DNA of 64,000 nt from Microplitis mediator (Eukaryota; Arthropoda; Insecta; Hymenoptera; Braconidae): NCBI RefSeq assembly GCF_029852145.1, contig NC_079973.1, positions 7,832,385 through 7,896,384 of the forward strand, written 5' to 3'. The translations under genes and the position numbers were made by a program. The notes below the pieces were generated by a model that was given only the letters and a program-made list of their open reading frames with translations, was not told the origin of the DNA and searched no databases. Of the stretch, positions 1 through 27,400 are shown piece by piece (position 1 is the first letter of the stretch; each line of letters starts with the position of its first letter).

Positions 1-172
1 CAGCGCTCCCGTGCTACAAAATATTTTAATTACCTGTTGCAAGCGATCAGTTGCTATCGAAATAATTCATTAAAAACATGCAAATTTAAAGAATTTAACA
101 AAGAAAAAGATGACTATTAATTTACAGATTTTTTCTATTGGAAGTCATATTATTTTGTTAATGTTTCCTCAC

Positions 173-233
173 CCTTTTCGGTATTGGCCGGGTGCGCGAC
201 GAAAACGACATCTGTCGACCGCATTAAATCATC
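173..233 (-). other. Possible 61-nt exon of an unknown gene
   Basis: A GC-richer patch in very AT-rich surroundings reads DDLMRSTDVVFVAHPANTEK on the minus strand. It is preceded by a pyrimidine-rich tract ending in AG and followed by GTGAGG. These borders would make a 61-nt exon. I do not recognise the peptide. It lies about 5.7 kb beyond the Hr4 stop, so it would be another gene. Chance is a real alternative. Confidence 0.2.
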
Positions 234-769
234 CTCAAAAAGCACAGAGAGAATACGGAAAGTTTTTATAAACAAATAATTAAAATTTTTAAAGATTGCG
301 AAATATATGTGTGATACCACATTTGAAAGGTGGAAAAATATAGAGTAGATTGTACTGAAAAAAATAAGTATAAAAAATTTTAATAAATACAAAATAAATA
401 TTATTTTGAACGACATAAGGTTAGCTTGTAATAATAATAATAACAACAATAATAGTCATAATAACAAATAAGTTAAAATAATTATAATTATAATTTTTTC
501 AAAGCTAAAATTATTAATTTGCATTAAGTAAAGAAATTAAAGTGATTTCAATTATTCGTAATTTTAAATTTAAAAACTCAATAATTAAAAATACTTTGTG
601 TTAAAAATTTGTAATTTAAAAAATTCCCCGTAATAATTTTTAGCCAAAGATGAACATCATGGATAGAAATGTATAAAACTTGCAATTACTATTTCTGTCA
701 GTATTTTTGCAATTAACAACACAACAACTACTTGTTCTTATTTTTTAACACTGCTTTCATTTAACTATT

Positions 770-1370
770 CACAAGACAAGTGCGATTTAACGCGTATTTC
801 GTCCACTGCAGGCGCTACAATCGATTCGATTGTCCCCACCCTATACTCCACACCCTGCCAATACACGCGCTGCGACATCCCTACTTCTGCCCCAGACACT
901 CTCAATCGAAAAATATAATCAAGTGACTAAGGGTGGACATTAACCGGATACAGCCACCACGAGTCCATACCTCTGTGGGCCACACACACCCCGATCTCAG
1001 GAAATAAAGAGACTCTGCTAATCGAAGAAGGCTTGGAGCGGCCCCCCGTGGCACCAGTTTCTTGTACTGGTGAACAGGTTGTTTCGGGATAAAAAGTTGA
1101 GACGCAACTTCACCTTAACACCTAAAAAAAGGTCCCCTTCATTTATAATCACTTAGATTTCAGACGTGCCACTAATACAAACTTGCCCTCATCCATCTCT
1201 AGGTAAGTTTCTAATCTTTGCCTTCGGTTCGGGTAGGCAATTTTACATGTGGGTTGGAATGTCCTACTCTCCTCCCTTGGTATTAAATATACTGTTTCAA
1301 GTCGATTCAAGTACTGTTTCAAATACAATAAAGTTTCTTAGAGAAAAGAAAATTTGTTAAATAATACTAG
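770..1370. other. GC-richer unassigned segment
   Basis: About 600 bp with clearly higher GC than its flanks, including a polyadenylation-like AATAAA near 1003 and near 1328 on the plus strand. No long reading frame, inverted ends or recognisable domain. It could be a 3' UTR or terminal exon of a plus-strand gene, or an old LTR-type fragment. I see nothing to decide between these. Confidence 0.25.
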
Positions 1371-1436
1371 AAATAAATTTTTGAGAAAAAAATATATTTT
1401 ATATGATTATTAATCAAGTAAATTCTTTAGTCAATA

Positions 1437-2067
1437 ATATCGCGTCCCTAATGCCAAAAAGGCATATGCTGTATATAGATCTACCATAAAGCTAAAAAGG
1501 CATATAAATTTTTTTTTTTCGCTCAATCGCTTAGAAATGATTTGAAATGAATATTTTGATAATAAAAAAAATTAAAACCAAAAAGGCCTATAAATATACG
1601 TAAGCCTTTTTGCTTTTAGGCACAATGATCATTAATGCCAAAAAGGCATATAAAAAAAAAAGTATATTACCATGAAGTTAAACCCGTGAATGCAAATTTA
1701 AATATACCAAGGGAAAAAACTAAAGTAAAAAAAAATTTCGAAATTTTTCAGTGAGTTTTGAGTAGCTGTATTTTATTTTTCATTTTTTAGTTAATGCTAA
1801 AAAGGCGCATAAATAAAAAAATCATTAAAATATTAAATTCATTCATTTTTTGTTAATAAATATTTAATTGAACCAATTCGTTGATTTTTTATTTATACGC
1901 CTTTTTGGCTTTAGCTAAAAAATTAAAAATAAAATTAATGCCAAAAAGGCATATGCTTGCTGTTATAGGCCATTTTAATTTTTGTTTTTTGATCAATTTC
2001 GTCACTCTGAAGCGATAGGTGAATTAAAAAAAAATTATATGCCTTTTTGGTATTAGGGACGCGATAT
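1437..2067. mobile_element. Inverted-repeat element with many GCCAAAAAGGC motifs
   Basis: The left end ATATCGCGTCCCTAATGCC is mirrored at the right end (tattagggacgcgatat). Inside, a motif like GCCAAAAAGGCATA recurs in both orientations near 1453, 1490, 1578, 1605, 1637, 1800, 1900, 1940 and 2040. No transposase is present. Repeated subterminal motifs suggest transposase binding sites. A relative with CGCGTTAC ends lies at 10003-10362. Confidence 0.75.
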
Positions 2068-5000
2068 ATATCTTGTTAAAAGTATCTTTTCTTCGCTCAA
2101 TGATATATGGGTTAAATAATAGACAGTTATTAATATTTAATCAGTTTGTTTATTCGTAATAATATTATTTTCATCATATATATAATAATTCTATCAATAT
2201 ATAATAATATAGTGTATTTATGTTCATTATGTATAATATATTATCTACATTTATAATCCCTATTGAAAGGCATCTCCAACCAGACTTCAGATTTATTTTT
2301 TTTAAAATATCTTATTTATTCCATAAAAATACAGAGGGTTTTCACACACTTTTTAGTCAAAATAAATTCGCTTTGTTGATTTACATTATATCAATTGTCT
2401 ATTAATTTTTTTTGTTCCTCGGTAAATCACGTTCGTCAAATATTTATATTAATAAAATTTTAAAAATTGTTATAAAATATAATAAACAAATATCTAATAA
2501 AAAATTTTAAAGCTTATTTATAATGATAAAATTACAAAAAAAAAAACACATTCTTTTTTTTGCTACATTACAATTTTTTTTCATTTTATAACTATTTTTA
2601 ATTAATTTACTTATTTTTCATTAATACTGTTTTTGTTACTGGACTTTTGTTCTAAAATTTTTTATTCTTTTGATAACGAAATTTATTAAAGTACTTTAAA
2701 ATAAAAAAAAATTTTTTTTTTGTTCTTCAGACAAAGCGAATTATATCTTCTTTAGTTAAGTGCACAATCTTATTTTACAAAAGGAATAATTATTTTTTTT
2801 CATTTATTTATTTTTTCTTTAAAATAAACGAATAATAAAAGTATACTTTCTAAACGTAGATAAATATTGGTAACTTTGACTCACGCATTGACAATTAATT
2901 TATGTCAACATAATTTTATTTGCAGAAACACATTTCTATATGTCTGTCATTCCTGGGTTAACATTTGTATTAACATTATTGTTTTTTTTTTTTATGTCCT
3001 TTAATTTTTAATAATATAAATATATTAAAAATATATATTTATTTATTTAAAGAAAATACTTCTGATTAATTTTAAAAATTGTTTTTTTTTAATTTTTTTT
3101 TATCATTTATAATTCTAATTTTTATTAAAAAAATATAAAATTTATCGCTTTAAAAGCTTTAAATAAAAATTATGAAATACACACGAAAGCATTTAAAACA
3201 GGACTAGTACTTTCAACATAATAATTATTCATTGAATTGTTGTACAATATGCACAAGGTTTAGCCCAGAAACAAGAGTCATACTTTCCTTTAGACTCTCA
3301 CTCTCACTTAAATATTAAAGGTTGTGGGCATAATAATACTCTCGGTAGTATAATGCCCTAAGTCTTGCTGATCCAACGCTTTAGCCTTCCTATTGAAAGG
3401 CTGCTGTACTCCAGACATCTTTGTACATATTTATAATATACACATAAGACAGCCCAATGTGGTATTCTTTATTTTTTGTTAATTTAATTTAATTTTATTT
3501 TATTATTAACTTTATCATTCTTTGATATTTAATTAATTATTATTATTATTATAATTATTACTAACATTTATCATTGTTATTTAAAATTTATTTTTATTTA
3601 TTTACAGAAATAGATAAAAAGAAATAACGCCAATTTTAAACAAAAAAACATTAAATAAAATAAAATATTAAAATAAATTGGGTGCTGAATATTCAACTAT
3701 TTACAAATCATTATCGCTACGGTCAATTATTTTTAAGAGAAAAAGAAGTACATATAGATCTATATATATATAGATATATATAGATATATAAGAAATTAAA
3801 ATAGAAAAGAGATTAGATAATTATTATAAAATTAAAAAAAAATTTAATTTATAAATTTACACGTTACCGACCGTCCGATTGAACACAAAGGGTACGGCGA
3901 CATCGGGTAATACAGTAGCCCTTACTGCACTCAAAAAATTTCAAATAATGTACATTGATTTTTTTTTTGTTTTTTTTTTTTTTTTTTTTTAACAACATCA
4001 TAAAGTATATTCCATTGAATAATTAAGTCTTATAATATGGACAAGTATCCTTTGGATTGATAAGCCAAAGGTTTTGTGTGTGTGTATAGTTTGTAATAAT
4101 TTTTCTTTTATCAATGTATGCTTTCAAATATGAACAAGGCAAACATAACGAATTATCATATCTATTAATTTTTTTAAATTTCTTATAAACAAATAATTAC
4201 AATTTTTTTTTCGAATATAATTAAAAATTTTAAATTCTATTAACATTGACATTTTTTAAAATTTTTGATATTTAATTTTATTTCGTTTAAAAATTTCCAA
4301 TTATATCAACATCTTAAATAATTGTTGATTACTATTTTTATTGTCAAAAATTTTGTTGATATAAATATCTATATATTTATTAATCCAATTATTTAAATAA
4401 TTTTTATTATATTATATACGTTTTCAAGTGTTTCCTATTAGTTGTTATTCAAAAGTATATTTATTATTTAAACCAATTAATATATCTCAATTTAAAAATT
4501 TCATACTTTTTATTATAACTTTTTATATAATTTTATTTAAAACGAGATAATTAGCATTGAATTTAATAAATATAAAGTTTATTATTTTCATTGTTCTACT
4601 TACAATTATTATAAATTCAATATAAATTTTATAAAACTTATAAATAAATTATTAAATTTTTCAAAAAAAAAAAATTTTTTTTAAGTTATAAGAGATTATT
4701 TTAATACTCTAATACTTCTGTAATCAGCTGATTTTAATTATTTCTTTTAATCGTTTATTAATATTATATTAACCAATAATTTACCTGTTCATTTTGTCTT
4801 AAGCATACAGTGATAAATAAATTAATTGTTCGTATTATGCGATAATCTCTACACAGGCAAGATAAAAATAAAATAAAAAATTTAAAAAGAAATATATACG
4901 TATATATATATATATATATATGTACATATATATATAACTTCGTATTAAAAAATGCTTGCTAATAATTTATATAATAAGCAATATTTTTAACTAGCATGAG

Positions 5001-5975
5001 CCGTGGGTATTTTGAACTTTTTTTTTCTTTTTTTAATTTACGTTATGTTACTTTTTTTATAATAATTATAATATCTCGTACTTTAATTTATTGAGCCAAT
5101 TGGAGGAAACCGAGTGTGTGCGCACTCTTAGGGAATTAATTTATCTATTTGTGTACTTTCACGTACCGACGTGCAGTCTTTACAGAATTGAATTTATGAC
5201 AGAATGTCATGTATGATTTTTTTAAGGCTCTATATTTAAAGAAACAAATTTTTTTTAAAATTATTACGTCTTATTATTTGTTATAAACCAAAAAATGTTA
5301 AGAATTAAAAAAAAAAAAAACAAATGCTATGTCGGATAATATGCGGTGTTTTTATCTTTTGTAAAGTCAAAAATAATTTAGTTTGTATTGATATAAAACT
5401 AAAAAAAAAAAATGGTAAAAGCATTATTTAAGAAATAGATCAAAATGCAAAAGTTATTGTATTTCTTGTTTCTTTTTTTTTTTTTTTAACAAATCGCGTG
5501 TTGATGTAGATATTAACGAATATATGAATACATGTGTGATGTTGATCACGTCGGTTAGCCAATTAATTTATTTATTACGGTAAAAAAAGCTGATCTGTGT
5601 TGGGCGTACGAGAGTCATTATTATATCGATTGGATTATGCAACGTGAACACACAATGACGATAATTGCGCGACTGCGTACAGAAATATAGTCTTTTAGTT
5701 TCGATATAAAAGTTCAGTTCTTGTCGATTGTTTTGTTTACTTTTTATTTTTAATTTATATAACAACGAATTGTTAAATAATTCGTTTGATTTTTTTTTGT
5801 TCTTTATTCCTACAGTATTTTTATTACTCATTATCAGGTTTGTTTAAATTTTTTTAAATGTTCTTATTGTATAATTTTCATTTAGAAAACTATAAAACGA
5901 ACATTTTTTGTATAAATATATTTTATTATTTACGTTCAGATAAATCCAGCATTATTATCATTTATTTTATATTTA
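2068..5975 (-). other. Hr4 3' UTR and AT-rich downstream sequence
   Basis: No coding evidence. The sequence directly left of the stop is the start of the Hr4 3' UTR. Minus-strand AATAAA motifs occur at about 5960 and in a pair at about 5566-5573, among many others, so the cleavage site cannot be fixed. GC-richer islands at about 5520-5700, 5090-5220, 3870-3950 and 3260-3430 would be candidates for conserved UTR blocks. A 13-mer CCTATTGAAAGGC occurs at both about 2259 and 3389. Confidence 0.5.
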
Positions 5976-19278
<13,303 letters not shown>

Positions 19279-19799
19279 AATTCCTGTAATCAAAAAATTA
19301 AAAAAAAATAAATAAAAATAAAACATTCATTTAATTATTCATATTATAATCAATTTCATGAATATTTATTTAAAAATAATTTACATTATATATTTTACTT
19401 TATTTACGCCCAAATTGATTTATTTCATTTATATTTACTTTGTATTATCATATAATGTAATAAGAATATAATATTTATATATATATATATATACTTTAAC
19501 GAAAAAATAAACATCATAAATCGTATATATTAATTCATTAATAATTTCAAAAAAAAAAATATCGTTATGCAATAGAATGAAAGAATAAGTGTAAATTTTT
19601 TTTATTTTTTTATAAAATGATTGATAAAAATAAATTTAAAATTTGTTGATGTCGCTTAGATACTATTCCTAACTAATAAACCGCCAAATCGATTTATACC
19701 ATTACATTAATCTTCTAGTTTAATTAAAGAGGAAGAGAAAACCAGAGCAATGCCCGTATGTGATGTATATATGCATAATTAATGTTAACGTAATTTATA

Positions 19800-20110
19800 G
19801 GGCTTTAGATTATTTCGGTAATACTCGGATCACATGTGAGTCTTGTGTCGGTTTGTATCGTCTGAATCTTCGGTTATACTCGGATTTGTTCGGTAGTTTA
19901 CGCGGGCTATTATACACAACCGGCTAGTGTGTGGTGTAGTTAAGTTGGCGGAGACGTACATGGTGCAGTGGGGTCCTTGCTCTCTGTACCGTATGTGGGT
20001 CACCAGTCTCACACACGCTGCTATTCTTGCGTAACCAATGCATGCATGCATGCCACGCTCGCGCGCTTCTACTGCCGTGTCTCTTGTTGTAACTGTCGTT
20101 GTTATACTGT
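19800..20110 (-). promoter_or_regulatory. GC-richer island upstream of isoform A exon
   Basis: About 300 bp of complex sequence, with an ATGC repeat at 20037-20052 and GCGCGC nearby. It lies 0.5-0.8 kb upstream of the exon that has its own acceptor, so it could hold a non-coding first exon or promoter. No splice donor could be fixed with confidence. Confidence 0.3.
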
Positions 20111-21427
20111 CGTTCGTTGATGAATTAAACTAGTATAAAACTTATTTAGTTTTTTATTATAGACTTATTACTTTATTCTATTATGTTAGATCTTCGTACT
20201 TGGAAGAGAAGGTAAAGACCTTCCTTTCCTTTCTAAACAACTTAAATAATCGATTGTTTCACTTTTTTTTCCTTTTCCTTTTCATTCTATATATTATCTT
20301 AACGATCCTTGAGAGAATCTTTATCTAGAATTCTCACACGGCCAATGGTGAAAGTTGTTCTCCCACGATTCATTTTTTTTAAACAATTTTTATATACATC
20401 TTCTATTCAATTATTATAAGTCTCATATATTATTTATATTTTATGTTTTTAATCTTATTCAACTTCCGTATCGATTCCTTTTTTTTTTTTACCAATCAAA
20501 TATTATTTAATTATTTATTACTAATAATTTTTATTGTTTTTAGGAGTCGTGTTGAAAGTTATTGCAGAGATCTAGTCAACTAAAATGAATCGTAAGTAGT
20601 AGAATAAATTAATACTCCGACATAACTGTAACTACCATCAGTAATTCTGATTGATAGTTAATTTTTCTACTTTACAAAGAGCATTGTGTGGATCCCCTCT
20701 TTTTATTTATAATAGAGAGTGAGAATCGGCCAGTGAGAGTTAGGCTCATTCGGTACATTGAACTTTTCAGTGAAAGTTTCTATTATACCACTGGCCTTAC
20801 TTTACTTTTCCTACGGCAAGTATCGCTATGTTGTGTCATAAGTCGTGGTCAGAACGAGGAAGTTTTCCCGTTATCATATTATTTATTTTTATGTACAATT
20901 TATTTTTACTATCATTTAAAAATACTCTAATAAATTAATATCACAATTTTTTTTTTAATTTTTTTATATTGTATGAAAACAGACGTAAAAACAAAATTTA
21001 TGATCTGCAAATAAAGAGTTTAAAGTAAGAATTCAACAGTTTTACGTAACATTTACTTGAGTAGAATGATAGCTACATCATGTATGTGGTAGTAATCAAA
21101 TCATACAATTGAGTAACGGGTTAAAGACCTTTTCTCAATAATTAAAGAAAAAATAATAAACATTTTTTTTTTTTGTTTTATTAAATTATAATAGAATAAT
21201 CTCATACCTAAATGACGGCCTTGAAGAACACTCATTTTTGCACACATTTTTATCTCCCAATATTATAAAATATCTTATTTAAAATAACAAAACGGATTCA
21301 TTTATATCACAGTTGTGTTTTTAAACTATATCCATAGTACTAAGCAACAATAATTATTATTTTTTATTTTTCGATATTCACAAAATTACGTTAATTATAA
21401 TCGAGATAGTTGGAGGTCAAACGAATT
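20111..21427. other. AT-rich non-coding stretch
   Basis: A T-rich tract and a moderately complex patch at 20680-20870. No gene, inverted repeat or known repeat family was seen. Confidence 0.5.
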
Positions 21428-21466
21428 CTCGAGCCAACTCCATCGGCTCGAGGACACGTATAAAAG
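21428..21466 (+). promoter_or_regulatory. TATA box behind an 8-bp inverted repeat
   Basis: CTCGAGCC at 21428-21435 is repeated inverted as GGCTCGAG at 21445-21452. TATAAAAGGCGGAGG follows from 21459. The spacing and composition resemble a plus-strand core promoter with a dyad operator-like site. Start-like ACAGTG lies about 30 bp after the TATA. No long reading frame follows, so the transcript, if real, is non-coding or spliced. Confidence 0.4.
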
Positions 21467-24400
21467 GCGGAGGCATCCTCGGAAACTTGACAGTGTGTAA
21501 ATTCACTGTGACACAAATTCACAGTTGTAATAATTGTGTGAAACAAAACACAAATAAACTTATTATTGCAATGCATTAAGTCTTAGATGGTATTTATCAA
21601 ATATTTATAAACTTGATATTCACTATTATGCACAGATAATTATTTATTTTATAATTAATTTGTTTCATAACTTTGAAAGTAACAAATTTTTTTTTCAAGT
21701 TTTAATAATTTATTATAATTTATTTTTTTATAATAAAGATGAATATGTATACATATATATTTATAAATATATATATATAAATCTATATATATATACATAT
21801 ATGTGTCTGTATATATATATATATATATATATTTATATTTTGAGTGCAATGCACGGGCCTTTTCAACACAAATGTTTTTAGGACACTACGTGCGGACCAC
21901 GCGCGATGACGGTGCCTCACTAAAAGTACCAATCAGCAGTGGTGGTAACAGTGACCTCGATACCGTTGTCCCCCCAATCTCAAGAAGGTGCCCAATGCCA
22001 AAAATTTAACGCCGCCCAGAACTTTCACTCTACTCCTTTTCTCCGTAATTTTCAGTTTTTAACTATTTTTAAGTTTTTTTTTTTATCCATCCATATGTAT
22101 ATATTTACACACCCATTTTACTATACTCCAAAAAGAAGAAATAATTAACCTTCTAAAAATAAATTCATATTATATCATTTTTAATTTTAAACAGGATTAA
22201 TTATGATAATTAATTATTATTATATTCATTTTATATTTTAAATGTTTCACTTTCAACTGAAAACAAAAAAAAAAAAAAAAAAGAAATCAATGAAGTTTAT
22301 TTAATGAAAGTATAATCTACGTCATATTTATAAAAAGATTAACTTTTTTTTTTTGGTTTTTATAAAAGTAAAAGTCACTCGAAAATTTTAAACAACGTAA
22401 TAGTGTTTAATTAAAAAAAAAGTAATTTTGATCCGATATAACAAAAAAACTAAAATTTCAATGAAGTATGTTTTATGCACATACATATATATATATTTAT
22501 GTTTAAAGGACTTGGATATAAAAGTAACTAGCGTTTAGAATATGAGACGGCTATCGTGGGTCGCAGCAGCCGACGTTTACTGCATTTATTCTGTAGCTGC
22601 ACGTTACGAACTGGTCGGCCATGGCATACTTAGTAATGTCAATCACACGGGCTAAATGGTAGTAGTGGTGTGTAAACGTTTATATATCGAGAATCACGCG
22701 TACATACAGATATATATACATATTACTTGCAGGTAACATATAAAGTTTGTAGCTACATTGACCGTGCGATAGTCGACCCTCCCATCTTGCCTATCGAGCT
22801 TACTAAGTCCTCGACCCTCTGACCCTCTCGCGAGCCGAATACAACACTGTCTGTTTGTCAGTCTTGATAGTCTAGGGAAGAAAGCGTTCACTTCCGGAGA
22901 CCTGGATCAAACTAAGACTTTCTTTTTTTATTCAATTTTCGTTTCTCATATTTTCATTGTCGAAATATATTTCTAATAAATATCAATACGTAAAATTAAA
23001 AATCTAACCACTTGAAATTTAAAATTTTTATTAGATTTTTTAAAAACAATTTACATTTTATAATAAATATGAGTATACTGATATTTAATTCATATATCAT
23101 AAGATTATTACTTTTTATTTCTTTTACTATTTCAAATGTCAAACGATTTTTCGAATGTCAGAAAATATTTTTTAATATTGTACTATCCAAAATATATATT
23201 TACACATACTCAATTTTGATTATTCTAAATTCTAATAAAATTTGTATGAACATTTTTTTTAACTTTTGAAATATTTATTTTATAAAAATGTATATGAATT
23301 TATTTTAGTTTGTCTTTCTAGTACTTGATAAAGTCGGGAAACCGACGAAACGTTGTACAAAAATTAAAAACAAACATTAAATAATAACAAGAAAATAATT
23401 TTTATCCAATAAAACTGATTTGTTATTTAATTTTATAAAAATATGTAAGTAGAAAGTTTGTTTATAAAATTGATTTAAAGTTATTTTGCAACATTTAAAA
23501 ATAAAAGTGAAATAGTTAAATTATATGAAATATATTTTGTATTAATTAAAAATAGATTTTTTTTTTTTTTAAGTTTATTCGTAGTGTCTGTGAACTATTG
23601 AATTATGCAAAACTTTTTTTTTAACTAACAGAAAATGACTAAATTTATTTAAAAATCATCATTATGTAAATATTTATCATCGTAAAAAAATTTTTACATA
23701 CTTTTCTTTATTTAAATTATTAATCATATTTTTAATTTTCTTTATGAGTAAGATGCAGAACTTATATTATTTATAATCTTATAATTTGAACGTTAATGTT
23801 TATCAAAGATTTAGATTCCTCTATATAAAATACATATCACCGTTAAAAAAAACAATATATATATATATATATATATATGTACTACGCATAACAGCCTATA
23901 TTATGAATTTCATTGCGTAACAGTGGCCTCGAGCCGTTCAAAAACCTTTTGAGTTTCCGGAGAAAACATATATTAATTTCGTCAATATTTTAACTGATAA
24001 AATATATAAATATATTTATGTATATATCAATAACAATGCCATTGACCACTATAATTATATCTACATATTAATCTCATAGACAAGTTATAATTATTATTAT
24101 GAAACTCCAAAGTCAGTAGCAATCAGGGACGTATGAGATCATCGTACGCCATCAGTTTCAAATGGAAACAATCAAGGAAGAACCTCGAGAAAATTCTTTA
24201 ACTTTTTTTTTACAATGCCACTAGCTAAGAGCAGTATAAATACGAATACAAATCAAAGAAATATTAAAAAAATGAATTATTAATTAATAATTAGTTAAAA
24301 TTAAATGAAACGGTTATAACTTTTTTTAAAAATTATATTAAATATATTTATTTGAATAAGAATATATAGATTTATAAGTAGACAAGAATTATGATTATGA

Positions 24401-27400
24401 GTTCTGCAAACTCGTGCTTATAGGTAAAGCTCCCTAACCTATCCCAATAGTTTGGCGAAGACACGACACTAAGAGCGTGCGCAGTAGCGAGGAATCGACA
24501 ACTTGAGTGGCCTCCGACGCGCGGATATTCATCAGGTACGTCATTTGTTTTAATTCTTACAACACAATTATTTATTAACACTAATCATATATTTCTAGCC
24601 CAATTTATACGCTTACAATCGTATGTAATCGGTTAGTGCTATATTACCGAATTTTTAATTTTTGAACTTAATTTTGATCATTAAATAAATTCATTGGTTA
24701 CTTTTTTTGCATTATTTAAAAAAAAAATCCGTCACATATGATAATTTAAAAACTAATGCATTATATATAATGTTGATGAATATTTTTATTTATCTAAATT
24801 TATTTGTTCATGAATATCCGGAAACTAACTAACGAAAATGGAGATGTTGACCTAGACCTTTACAATTTATTCTTACGAATTGTACTGACCTCAAAATTTT
24901 TTTTTATTTATAATTTTTCTTTTTGATAATTCGACGAGATAAACGTCTCAACTGGTGCTAAAAAATATGTAAATATATTTTTTAAGTTACAAAAAAAAAA
25001 TTATTATTTATGTACTTTCCTTTTCTTTCAATATTTTTAAGCGAAAAAAAAAACATTTTTTTTTTTAAATTATAAAACTTACATTTTTCTGCTTAAGACA
25101 TCAAAAAGTTGAATTAGTTCTTGAACTATACTAATTTTTTAGCTTAATCAATAAATAAATGCGTATTAAATTCCAAGTTACTTTTTGTCATTAATGCACA
25201 ATCCTTGTAATTGTTCGTATAAATATATATTTTAATAAAATTTTAATTGTTTATAATTATCACACAATATTTTATTTAGTTTAAAAAATATATTGTAAAT
25301 AATTTTTTTTTCTACTTCTGAGCAGAGTGGCAGTGATAAATTTGAAGCAATAAAACAGCCTTTTAACTATTTCGTCATTCTTGTAAGTCGTTTATATTTG
25401 CACTAACAAGCATATATACATGTCCTTGTACACCAGGACACGTTTACTTCACACATTTAACATTGTAATTTAGTTTTTAAATAATTATATATATATTTAT
25501 ATTATAAAAATAAAATCAGTTGGCTGCTTATTTATATTATTATTTTATATTAAATTAATTCGTGGCAGTAATTATTATATTTAAATACTTCACTTTGTTC
25601 TTTTATTAATAAATAGTCCTTTAATTTTCCATAATAACAATTAACCTAATGGCACTTTAATTTAATTTAAAAATTTTTTAATTAGAACACACGGGCTTGT
25701 TTTATTTTTATTACTCCTACTTTCAATTATGATAAAAAAAATTCAATCACGAACAATTCTATTAAATAATTATTTAAAAAATAAATTAAAAAATGAGAAA
25801 AAATAAAATCACGTCAATAACATAAAAATAGAAAAAAAAGTTTATAACAACTTGAAGATATATATTCATAAAGAACTAAGTGTCCAGTCGGTGGGCATGC
25901 TATCCAACGCACGTGGCCGCGTTTTAGTTTGGGAGTAACTCGGCACTCATCCGTGTTAGATAGACTGGATGGACTCGCGGGGGGCTAGATTTAAAATCAA
26001 CGAGTTACTCCTGTGTATAGTTGCAGGCCGAGCGGAGTTGGCTTGGACAAAGTAGGGCGACGACTGGGACAGCGGCCACGGGCAAACGGTGCGCATACAG
26101 CGCACGGGGATAGAGACGACGGAGGATAGATTAAAGTAGAGGCGGTGGAAATTTTGTCCTCAGTGGAAGTGGAAATAGAGCCCTTCTCATGGGGCTTCTA
26201 CGCTACTGTTAGTAGCTAGCTGTTCTAGCTTTACCTAACATTCTGTTTTTTAGTGCTAGTACAACCGCTAAGTTAGCATATACTTGCATTTTCTGTACTC
26301 TATACATGCATCATTTGTCCAGTAACACACGCAGCTTTGCAAATATACAATTACCGCTGCTGCCACCGCCACTGCCACCACCAAACAACTTTACAAATAA
26401 TAGATATACTATTGTTGTGTAGTATTGCATGGTGTACAATTGGACGAGTGCCACGTGCCTGATTTTTTTTTTTTTTTAAATCTAAATTATGTTTTTTTTT
26501 ATATTTTAAAGATGAAATAATTTAAGAAATAAGTATTTCATCTTCTATATATAATATCAAATAAATTATTTTGTTACGTCACTTATAATTGTACAAATTA
26601 CTATCTTCAATTCGATATATGTTTATTTTCACAAATGACAAATTATTATTTTTTTTTATTTCAATTGCTTATTAAAACTCTGAAACAAGTTGTGAATTTG
26701 CTATCAAGATTTAAATATTTTTTCATTTTTTAAAAGAAATTGATGTTTAAATGCAAATAACTAAAGCGAGTATCGGAATTTCGAAAAATTTTTAAGAAAT
26801 ACTTCGTAGAAGATGAAGTCGTCTACAAAAAAGGCCCTATGACATTTTGTTATAAATCTAAAAGGTTCACCAAAAAAGTCAAATAATATCGAAATTTATT
26901 GTACTTTAAACTTGAGAAAACTTATGAGCGGGTAGATGTATCATAAAATGATAAGAGACCTTTTTTGTAGAGCGTTAAATTTCCTACAAAAATATGTATT
27001 AATCTATGCGATCTATTGATCTGTTAACGAGTTAGAAAAACTCAAAGCTTGAAAAAAAAAATTTTCCTGCGTTATTTAAATGGGAAGTCGAATTTTTTAA
27101 TAGATGTGTAATCGAGATAGAATTTTTTTTCTTGCGCGAAAATTTTTCTTTTCTGGTGAAGTATGATTTTTTCCACAAGTAACTGTAAATTTCTTATAAA
27201 AAAATTTAATTTATTCAAATTTACTTAATTTCCAAGAATTTTTTTTTTTCATATTTTTTAGAGGGTTCCCTATTTTGCCGACAAAATATGAAAATTCTCT
27301 TTTTAACGGCAGCTGAAAATTGTTTCTATTCACTTTGAATATCATTAAAATAAAAAAGATTTAACGTATTTGAGTCCCAAAAACTAAGTATTTTCTTAAG

